Origin: Terrimonas_A sp040509495
GTDB lineage: Bacteria > Bacteroidota > Bacteroidia > Chitinophagales > Chitinophagaceae
Assembly: GCA_040509495.1 (NCBI GenBank)
Contig: JBEVKW010000467.1
Coordinates: forward strand, 1 to 64,000
Reading direction: 5' to 3'
Length of the DNA: 64,000 bases
Part shown: piece after piece, positions 53,602 through 61,165 of the stretch
How the letters are laid out: the number at the start of each line of letters is the position of its first letter
How positions within the stretch are numbered: the stretch's first letter is position 1
Notes under the pieces: model-generated
What the model was told of the DNA's origin: nothing
Databases searched by the model: none
What the model saw: the letters and a program-made list of their open reading frames with translations, nothing else
Position numbers and translations under genes: made by a program

Positions 53602-56600
53602 TTATAAGGTTATATCAACACCGAGGTTGAAACGTTTAACGGTGGGATAGGCTCCCAGAGTAGAGTTGCCACCAGTAGCGAAATTCGACTCACGATCATC
53701 GGGCATTTTAGTCCATAAAAGCAGGTTGTTGCCATTCACAAAAACACGGCAGCTTTTCAGACCTATTCTTTTGATCATGCCCGCTGGTAACGCATAGTTT
53801 ATCTCAGCATTCTTTAACCGTACATAAGAACCATCAAATTGATAACGTGTACCACTACCTCCACCTCCTTCAAGGTTCGACCAGCGCGGCAGCGGTATTT
53901 CGCCTCCTTCACCTTTTGTCCAGTAAACGCCTTCTACATACGCCACATTCGACGATGAGTGAAAGGTTGGGAAAGCTACTTCGCGCGTTACATTATTCAC
54001 GCCATAGAACTGAACAAAGGCCGTGAATCCTCTCCAGTCAACCCCGATCGTTGCATTGTACGTGTTCTGAGGTGTAGTGGCATAGCCATAGGGAGCTGTA
54101 TCATTTCCGTCGATGATACCATCACCGTTGAAGTCGATGATATTAAAATCACCCGGAAGTTTATTCTGGTTATTGGTGGAACGCTGCGTGCTGCCATATA
54201 TATCATCCCAGCTTGCAAGAAATCCGTTATCGATATACGTTCTTGTTTGACCAAGCGCATAGCCGGCCTGGCGTTGATAAGAAAGGCGCAGTTCCGGATC
54301 ATCACGCTCAATGATCTTATTGGTCGCATGCGTCATATTGGTGTTGATCCATACACGCAGATCCTTAGTGATCGACTGATTGAATTTGAGCTCGATCTCA
54401 AACCCTTTACTCGTCACGCGGCCAAGATTCACACTTGGTGCGGCTACACCGAAATAAGTTGGGATAGCCCGGCTACCGCCGCCGATAATAATATCTGTCC
54501 TGTTATCGCTGAACACGTCAACATTACCCATGATCTTTCCATTGAACAGGGAATATTCGATACCTATATTCCGTTTCTCCACATTCTCCCAGGCAATATT
54601 CGGATTACCCAAACTGGCAATACGATAGAATGTATATGGAGATGCCACCGTCGGGCTACCCATCCTTGCCGCGCCACCAAACGTAAGTTGATCACGGAAC
54701 GGCCAGCGGCCCACACTCACGGCATCATCACCGATCTTCCCCCAGGATGCACGCACTTTCAACATGTCCAGGAAATCTACCTTCGACATGAAGTTCTCAT
54801 TACCGATCATCCAGCCGGCTGAAACGGACGGGAAGAACGCAAACCGGTAGTCTGGTCCAAATTGCTCAGACCCGTTATATGCTCCATTCGCCTCAACATA
54901 ATATTTGGACGCATAGTTATAAGTAGTCCTGAACACCCAATCCTCCCGGTAGCGGGCAAACTGAGAACCGGTAGCCACTCTTTCTCTTTGCATCAGCCCC
55001 ATGGCTGTTACATCATGCTTGCCAAATCTGCGTTTATAATCCAACTGCAGTATGTAGTTAGACCTGCGGTAAGTAGCGCCACGGTCAACTGATCCTGCCT
55101 GGTTTGACCAGCGAACAACGTCTACAAAATCGAGTTGGGTACCCGGGTTAAGCGGTTGCTCCAGGAAAACAATACCACTCGTGGGATCGATCCATTTACG
55201 CTGCGCCGGATTGAACTGGTCATTCAGTCCCCTGCCGGCTTCCCTGAATGTATTGTCCAGCGCAAGGCTTCCCCTGAAGCTAAGTCCCGTTAACACCATA
55301 TCCAGTTTCTGCTGTAAAATGAAATCCGTTGTGATCTGCGTATTCGTCCTTTTTTCAACGCCGGACACGGCAAGGTTATAAACGGAATTAGGCACATCCG
55401 CGATACGGTCTTTGAAGAAGCCCCATGTTCCGTCGGAATAGATGGGACGCATCGCGTCAGGTGAAGTCCGGTAAGCAGACACCCAAAAACTCTGATCACC
55501 ATCACCAGCGCCAAATGGCACCTGGCGAACACCGTTTGAACCAAATAATTTTGTGGAGAAAGTGGTTGTTTTAGTGAGATTGAAATCAAGATTGCTGCGG
55601 AGGTTAACACGCGTATAGCCATAACCGGATTCGTAGCCGCGGCCATTCTCAAATCTGCGGAAGAGATCGCCCTCTTTCACATAATCGATCGCCGCGAAAT
55701 ATGTCACGAACTGTGAACCACCCGAAACATTCACCGCAGTATTATAAGACATCGCCCTGTCTTTGAATAATGCATCTACCCAATCTACATTTGGGTAACG
55801 ATCCCATTCTGCAGCATCCAGGGGATTGCGGTATTTATCCAGGATCTGTACGGGTGTATATAGGTTCCAGGCATTGGCTGATAATAATAACTCACGTTCC
55901 AATGTACGGTTCTTGATCGCTAAACCATCATAGGAATCAAATTTCTCCGGCAATTTCGAAGGAGTCTTGGCCGTCACATTCGTACGCACCTGTATCACCG
56001 CTCTGCCAGACGTTCCTTTCTTCGTTGTGATCAGGATCACGCCATTTGCTCCTTTCACACCATATACTGCCGTTGCGGAGGCATCCTTTAATATGGAGAT
56101 ATTCTCAACGGAAGAGATATCGATTGAATTCATAGAACGTTCAATACCGTCTACAAGTACCAGCGGAGCACTGTTATTCCAGGAGCTTTGCGCCCTGATC
56201 ACGATCTGCGGATCTTCCGCGCCCGGCATACCTGAAGAAGACGTTGTGATCACACCTGGCAGGTTACCCGTGAGCGCCTGGCCAAGATTGGTCACACCAC
56301 CGGTACGTTCCAGCACTTTGCCCGAGACCTGGGAGATCGCTCCTATTATACTCGCTTTCTTTTGCTGTCCATAACCGATCACGACCACATTATCGAGCTC
56401 CGCGACAGCTTCAGCCAGCGTTATCGTAACACTGCTTTCGCTGTTCACCCTGATCTCCTTGTTCGCTTTACCGACATGGCTGACAACAAGGGTCTGGGGA
56501 CCTGAACGAATAGACAAAGAGAACTTACCATCTTTATCGGTTTTGGTGGAAGGGCCATTCTGCACGCTGACGGTGGCATCTGACAAAGGCACCTTCTGAA

Positions 56601-56724
56601 TATCAAGCACTACCCCTGTAATGACACGCGTTGCTTGCGCGCTGACCGGGGAGCTGTGAAGCATGACTGAAAGCGCCAGCATAAGCACGGGCAAGCCTTT
56701 CAGCATCATTGATCTGAGCATCAT
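53602..56724 (-). CDS. SusC-family TonB-dependent transporter (XusA-like position)
   Basis: A 1040-residue receptor. The ATG at 56724 is chosen because it opens a proper signal peptide (MMLRSMMLKGLPVLMLALSV... ending PVSAQ); the longest frame would add 35 residues without signal features. Domains: carboxypeptidase-regulatory-like (about 35-110), TonB-box region (LDNVVVIGYGQQKKASIIGA), plug (LVLVDGIERSMNSID, SILKDASATAVYG) and barrel. It is the first gene of the five-gene operon ending at 45939 and imports xylan-derived oligosaccharides. Candidate LacI boxes at 57065 and 57119 and a possible -7 element at 56989 lie upstream. Confidence 0.95.
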   Translation of the reverse strand: MMLRSMMLKGLPVLMLALSVMLHSSPVSAQATRVITGVVLDIQKVPLSDATVSVQNGPSTKTDKDGKFSLSIRSGPQTLVVSHVGKANKEIRVNSESSVTITLAEAVAELDNVVVIGYGQQKKASIIGAISQVSGKVLERTGGVTNLGQALTGNLPGVITTSSSGMPGAEDPQIVIRAQSSWNNSAPLVLVDGIERSMNSIDISSVENISILKDASATAVYGVKGANGVILITTKKGTSGRAVIQVRTNVTAKTPSKLPEKFDSYDGLAIKNRTLERELLLSANAWNLYTPVQILDKYRNPLDAAEWDRYPNVDWVDALFKDRAMSYNTAVNVSGGSQFVTYFAAIDYVKEGDLFRRFENGRGYESGYGYTRVNLRSNLDFNLTKTTTFSTKLFGSNGVRQVPFGAGDGDQSFWVSAYRTSPDAMRPIYSDGTWGFFKDRIADVPNSVYNLAVSGVEKRTNTQITTDFILQQKLDMVLTGLSFRGSLALDNTFREAGRGLNDQFNPAQRKWIDPTSGIVFLEQPLNPGTQLDFVDVVRWSNQAGSVDRGATYRRSNYILQLDYKRRFGKHDVTAMGLMQRERVATGSQFARYREDWVFRTTYNYASKYYVEANGAYNGSEQFGPDYRFAFFPSVSAGWMIGNENFMSKVDFLDMLKVRASWGKIGDDAVSVGRWPFRDQLTFGGAARMGSPTVASPYTFYRIASLGNPNIAWENVEKRNIGIEYSLFNGKIMGNVDVFSDNRTDIIIGGGSRAIPTYFGVAAPSVNLGRVTSKGFEIELKFNQSITKDLRVWINTNMTHATNKIIERDDPELRLSYQRQAGYALGQTRTYIDNGFLASWDDIYGSTQRSTNNQNKLPGDFNIIDFNGDGIIDGNDTAPYGYATTPQNTYNATIGVDWRGFTAFVQFYGVNNVTREVAFPTFHSSSNVAYVEGVYWTKGEGGEIPLPRWSNLEGGGGSGTRYQFDGSYVRLKNAEINYALPAGMIKRIGLKSCRVFVNGNNLLLWTKMPDDRESNFATGGNSTLGAYPTVKRFNLGVDITL

Positions 56725-56988
56725 GATGAGCTTTATTTTTTGATTTGATTGGAATTTTTTGAAGAACCGGCTTGACTGTCCGGGTATCATAGCCTTATTG
56801 CAGGGATCATCCCCGATACCGGACAGCATGATCTACCGCTTAATAAATGTTATTATGACACTAATTGGAACGCGACAGAAGACGTCGCAGCAGCGTGAGC
56901 TCACAGGCTTCATAAGCAATCGTTTTTGGTTTGGTTAGTTAGAAGGGCCGCTTTTCTATAAAGCGCAATAGTTTTCAATGACAGTTAC

Positions 56989-56996
56989 CAAAACTA
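56989..56996 (-). promoter_or_regulatory. possible Bacteroidota -7 promoter element
   Basis: On the minus strand TAGTTTTG matches the TAnnTTTG -7 consensus of Bacteroidota promoters. It lies 265 bp before the chosen SusC start and 69 bp downstream of the box at 57065. A TTTG at the normal -33 distance was not found, so the call is weak. Confidence 0.3.
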
Positions 56997-57064
56997 TGTT
57001 TGCACTCAAAAAAGGCATGGCAGGAATCGCTAAATAACTAGCAATAATGTCAATTGCGAGGGAA

Positions 57065-57080
57065 ATGCAATCGGTACTCT
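57065..57080. promoter_or_regulatory. degenerate LacI-type box, xus operon upstream region
   Basis: ATGCAATCGGTACTCT keeps the left half of the 16-mer at 21922 (ATGCAATCG) but the right half has diverged. It lies 341 bp upstream of the SusC start. It may bind a LacI regulator weakly or be accidental. Confidence 0.35.
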
Positions 57081-57118
57081 ATATTATAAATAACTACTTT
57101 TCAATAATTTAATAAAAA

Positions 57119-57134
57119 TGCAACCGATTTACTT
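57119..57134. promoter_or_regulatory. LacI-type box, xus operon upstream region
   Basis: ATGCAACCGATTTACT matches the 16-mer at 21922 at 13 of 16 positions. Together with 57065 it forms a pair 54 bp apart. The 1049-bp intergenic region 56725-57773 otherwise holds the possible -7 element, an inverted repeat at 57350-57464 and a TGACATT/AATGTCA dyad at 57526-57558. Confidence 0.45.
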
Positions 57135-57349
57135 TTGGACCGGGGGTGCAACCGCCTGCGGAATGATTGGACAAGAAAGAGACATTCAATAACGTGAAGG
57201 GCAAAGTCATTTAAACTGAACTGTAATGTATCGCGGATGGAATAAAAGAGATTCAGCCGGGCGCCCAGCTTTATATTATTGTTGAGGATTCGAATGCCAT
57301 TTAGTCAGAAAATGCAAAAGGACTTCGGACAGTTTGTTTCGACCCGCCT

Positions 57350-57464
57350 CGCATAAGGTTCACGCAGATGCACGCAGATCCAGCGCAGATACGCAGACTA
57401 ATTCCTGATAGCAGGCAGATCTCTGCGTATTAATATCCGTCCACCTGCTGGAACCTTACGCCAT
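57350..57464. repeat. dispersed inverted repeat with CGCAGAT words
   Basis: Outer arms GCATAAGGTTCACGCAG (57351) and CTGCTGGAACCTTACGCC (about 57446-57463) enclose repeated CGCAGAT words (57362-57397) and a partly complementary TCTGCGTA. The arms resemble those at 11143-11236 and 36259-36485, so it belongs to the same loose family. It lies between the divergent xus operon and the propeller-protein gene. Confidence 0.65.
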
Positions 57465-57773
57465 CCCCACGATCTGTTTAATCCGGTGTTAACACGTATT
57501 TCTAAAAAAAATGTATTCTCATTTTTGACATTAATGCCAGTATTCTAAACAAATGTCACCATGTACCGGATAATGGAACTGTATTTTTAGAACCAGCGGT
57601 TCAGGCCGGAACAAGAGCCTGTCCACCCCATTTGCCATATCTGCCTGCACATGCATAAACTGTTCTGTTTTATTCATCCGGTATTACTAGCGCATTCCCC
57701 CGTCCGTGACGCTGGCCGGTTGACCGCTAACCCTTCCTAACCTCCCAAACCTCCCCTTCACCTGCCAACAATC

Positions 57774-60700
57774 ATGAAACACCTTATCCTTCTTTTCTAT
57801 AGCTGTCTTATATCCTTTGCCGCAAGGGCGCAAGCTCCGGGCATACAATGGCAACGCATCTATGGCAGTTCGGATGGCGATGGGCCAAAAGCCATCCGCG
57901 CAACACCGGACGGTGGTTTCATCGCGGCAGGCATCAGTTATGGTAATGATCAGGATGTTTCCGGACATAACGCCACGTCGTTCTTCAGCGATGCCTGGGT
58001 TGTCAAACTGAACAGTTACGGCGCTATCGAATGGCAAAGAAGTCTTGGAGGAGGTCTGACGGACCAGGCTGCCGACATCTGGCCTACGCCCGATAACGGA
58101 TACATGCTTTTCGGATCCACCAGTTCATACGATTGCGGCATGCCCGGGACAAAAGGCGGCAGTGATTACTGGCTGGCCAAACTGGATGCTGAAGGGAACA
58201 TTTTATGGGAACGGACTTATGGCGGATCAAACGAGGAACAGGCAAAAAGCCTCTGCCCAACGCCGGACGGCGGCTATATTCTCGCAGGCACTGCTCTCTC
58301 CGCTGATGGCGATGTCACCGGTCATCATGGTAATAGCAGCGGAGATTACTGGTTTCTCAAGGTAAATGCCAGCGGTGATCCCGAATGGAATCTCGCAACC
58401 GGTGGCAGTTCCGTGGAATGGCTGCTTCAGGCCGTTGCCACCAGCGATGGTGGTTGCATTGCTGCCGGTTATGCAGAGTCTTCCAACGGAGATCTCACAG
58501 GTAATAAAGGTGGCCTCGATGCATGGATCGTTAAGATCAATCCCGGTGGAACCATTGCATGGCAAAAGAATCTCGGTAGTTCGGGAAGTGACCAGGCGAG
58601 ATCGATCCTGCAAACACCAGACGACGGTTATGTTTTCGCCGGCTATGCAAGCGAAAACGATGGGGATCTGGCCGGTATCCTACCCAGCCCGGGCAGGGAA
58701 GAAGACTATTGGATCGTCCGGTTGGACGCTGCCGGAAATGTACTCTGGCAAAGAACCTACGGAGGTTTTTCATCCGATATCGCAAACAGCGTCGTCATCA
58801 CAAGTGATGGAGGGTTTGTTGTTGCGGGCTATTCAGCTTCTTCCAACGAAGATTTTACCTGCAATAACGGCGGCCTCGATACCTGGATCATCAAGCTGAA
58901 TACAGCCGGGGTACTGCAATGGCAGCGCAACATCGGAGGCAACAACAACGATGCCCCCGAGCAGATCATACAAACAACTGATGGAAACCTGCTGGCAGCC
59001 ATCACCACCTGTTCTACGGATATTCCCGGCTATCATTCATCTGCTACAACTAATTGCCAGGATATGCTCATCATAGAACTAAGCGGTGGAGGCGCACCAC
59101 TACCGGTTCCATCTTTAACGATCGAACCTGTCTCCGGCAGCATTTGCGGCGGAACGATCAACACATTCAGCGCATCGGCATCAAATATGAGTGCAACGGT
59201 TCGCTATCAATGGACGAAGAACGGATCGCCCGTGGGTACCAATCACCCTGTATACCAGTCAAATGATATCGTCACAGGTGATATGATCTCCTGCACTGCA
59301 ACCGATCCATCAGGCTGCGATAATGCTGGCCAGGCAACGGCCACCATTACAACAACTGCAAAAACGATATTGCAACCTTCCATCAACATATCTTCTTCTT
59401 CACAGGTTGCGTGCAATTGCAAGCCGATCAGTTTCTCGGCAACTGTGACCGGCGGCGGCAGCAATCCGGTTTATGAATGGCGGATCAATGGAAAGAAGAC
59501 CGGTGCCACCACTCAGCATTTTATCGTCAGCAATATTTATACGGGGGATATCGTCACCTGCGTTTATCGCGACAATAGTGGCTGCATTGCAAATGGAGAA
59601 GTAATATCCAATGCGATCACAATGTCTACCACGCAGACCCAAACCATCACGGCGTCCATTACTCCTTCAACAAACAATATCTGTCAGGGAATGAATGTCG
59701 GCTTTACCGTGACAGCGATCGATCCTGATCTTCAACCTTCCTATCAATGGATGATCAATAACAATACTGTTGGAACAGATAGCCCGTCTTTCTGGTACTC
59801 TTCGTTAACAAACGGAGACCGGGTCACCTGCGTGATCACACTCGCACCCGGGCCATGCGGATCCATTCCATTCACGACTGATCCCGTTTCTGTTACCGTT
59901 CGCCCCAAAACAACGCCATCGATCCTCATATCGTCCACCTCCACCACCAATGAATTTTGCCCAGGTGTTCCTGCAAGTTTCAGAGCATTGTACGCAAATG
60001 CTGGTGATAAGCCATCATTCCAATGGATGATCAATGGAGTGAATGCCGCAGGAGGTAATGACGCGATATTCAACACCACTGCACTGCAGAACGGCGACCA
60101 CGTGAGCTGTATATTAATGGTTGACCCAGCTTTTGCGGAGTGTGCCACCGTCCCATCTGTGGCGTCAACGAGCATCACCGCTTCTATCATCAATAGGCCA
60201 GCGCCTGTTATCAGTATCAGTGCTGACAAGCCTGCTATCTGCCAGGGAGAAACGCTGAGCTTTATTGCCGCTTTCAGTAACGCTGGCACGGATCCAGTTA
60301 TGCAATGGCTGGTTGATGGAGTGATTCGCGGAAACGGTTCCGGCTTCTCCACCAACTCACTCATGAACGGCTCAACCATTCAGTGCACACTTCAGCCCGG
60401 CGCAGGGGCTTGTAATATTCCGCTTGTTTCCAATACGATCATTCCGGTCATTCACCCAAGACCAACTGTGAATATACAACCGGCCGACACCATTATCAAG
60501 CCCGGCACTAAGGCCTTCCTAAAAGTGCAGGCAGGTCCGGCACCGCTGACTTATCAATGGTCACCCGCATCACAGCTGGAAACTCCTGCTACCGGTTCCT
60601 CCTATACGACGGCGCTGGATAAAACTGTACATTATACGCTTACTGTCAGAACACCGAACGGATGCACCGCTTCTGCATCAAATCTGGTCAGCGTCAGTGG

Positions 60701-60971
60701 CCCCTTCCTGATGCCTTCCGCCTTTACACCAAACCGTGATGGATTGAATGATCTGTTCATCGTCCCCGCTCATGCAAGCATAGAGCTCGAAGAATTCAGC
60801 ATTTTCGATCGCTGGGGCATCAGGATCTTCAGTACGAAAGACATTGGTAAAGGTTGGGATGGGACAGTGCAGGGCGTTCCTGTTGAATCCGGAGCTTTTG
60901 TGTATCTCATCAGGGGGAAAAACAATGAAGGAAACATATTGCTGAAAGGAACGGTAACCCTGGTAAGATAG
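57774..60971 (+). CDS. large secreted seven-repeat propeller/Ig-like protein with T9SS type B sorting domain
   Basis: A 1065-residue protein with a signal peptide (about 1-18, FAARAQ). Residues about 20-440 contain seven repeats of about 57 residues, each starting with a W-x-x-x-x-G strand (IQWQRIYG, ILWERTYG, VLWQRTYG) and carrying T-x-D-G-G-x-x-x-A-G; this suggests a seven-bladed propeller. Residues about 445-960 hold six Ig/PKD-like domains (QW-x-x-NG and NGD-x-V-x-C motifs), most with a cysteine pair. The last 90 residues (FLMPSAFTPNRDGLNDLF, FDRWG, GWDGTV, GAFVYLI) are a gliding-motility/CHU_C type sorting domain, so it is exported by type IX secretion to the cell surface. No catalytic motif was recognised; a binding or adhesion role is likely. 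Confidence 0.9.
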   Translation: MKHLILLFYSCLISFAARAQAPGIQWQRIYGSSDGDGPKAIRATPDGGFIAAGISYGNDQDVSGHNATSFFSDAWVVKLNSYGAIEWQRSLGGGLTDQAADIWPTPDNGYMLFGSTSSYDCGMPGTKGGSDYWLAKLDAEGNILWERTYGGSNEEQAKSLCPTPDGGYILAGTALSADGDVTGHHGNSSGDYWFLKVNASGDPEWNLATGGSSVEWLLQAVATSDGGCIAAGYAESSNGDLTGNKGGLDAWIVKINPGGTIAWQKNLGSSGSDQARSILQTPDDGYVFAGYASENDGDLAGILPSPGREEDYWIVRLDAAGNVLWQRTYGGFSSDIANSVVITSDGGFVVAGYSASSNEDFTCNNGGLDTWIIKLNTAGVLQWQRNIGGNNNDAPEQIIQTTDGNLLAAITTCSTDIPGYHSSATTNCQDMLIIELSGGGAPLPVPSLTIEPVSGSICGGTINTFSASASNMSATVRYQWTKNGSPVGTNHPVYQSNDIVTGDMISCTATDPSGCDNAGQATATITTTAKTILQPSINISSSSQVACNCKPISFSATVTGGGSNPVYEWRINGKKTGATTQHFIVSNIYTGDIVTCVYRDNSGCIANGEVISNAITMSTTQTQTITASITPSTNNICQGMNVGFTVTAIDPDLQPSYQWMINNNTVGTDSPSFWYSSLTNGDRVTCVITLAPGPCGSIPFTTDPVSVTVRPKTTPSILISSTSTTNEFCPGVPASFRALYANAGDKPSFQWMINGVNAAGGNDAIFNTTALQNGDHVSCILMVDPAFAECATVPSVASTSITASIINRPAPVISISADKPAICQGETLSFIAAFSNAGTDPVMQWLVDGVIRGNGSGFSTNSLMNGSTIQCTLQPGAGACNIPLVSNTIIPVIHPRPTVNIQPADTIIKPGTKAFLKVQAGPAPLTYQWSPASQLETPATGSSYTTALDKTVHYTLTVRTPNGCTASASNLVSVSGPFLMPSAFTPNRDGLNDLFIVPAHASIELEEFSIFDRWGIRIFSTKDIGKGWDGTVQGVPVESGAFVYLIRGKNNEGNILLKGTVTLVR

Positions 60972-61068
60972 GTCAGCAATATGACTGCCCCCACTTTTAT
61001 GAAACACATCGCTTCGCATAAAACCCCTTCTGAAAACTCCAGCTGCTTGAGATGATCGATAAAACGAG

Positions 61069-61100
61069 TTGACCCGGATCCTGAGATGGCTCCGGGTCAA
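61069..61100. terminator. bidirectional terminator hairpin between convergent genes
   Basis: TTGACCCGGA / TCCGGGTCAA form a perfect 10-bp stem with a 12-nt loop that can add two further pairs. It lies between the propeller-protein gene and the GH31 gene, both of which end toward it. On the minus strand it is followed by CTCGTTTT, a short T-run, so it suits the GH31 transcript better. Confidence 0.6.
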
Positions 61101-61165
61101 TACATGAATGGCCCAAAAAAATAATACCCCTTCGTTGCATGCCTTTCCATTGCGCTCCGGGATTT

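Noticed and set aside
53959..54822. Long antisense frame (287 residues) within the SusC gene
   Set aside because: Antisense to a well-conserved SusC domain with strong family motifs; long antisense frames are common opposite such genes.
57362..57400. Clustered CGCAGAT words resembling a short repeat array
   Set aside because: Spacing is irregular, units are only 7-9 bp, and no cas genes are present, so this is not a CRISPR array. It fits the inverted-repeat family instead.
57526..57558. TGACATT / AATGTCA dyad with 19-bp spacer upstream of the propeller-protein gene
   Set aside because: Short arms, wide spacer, no matching copy at a comparable position before another gene; too weak to list as a site.
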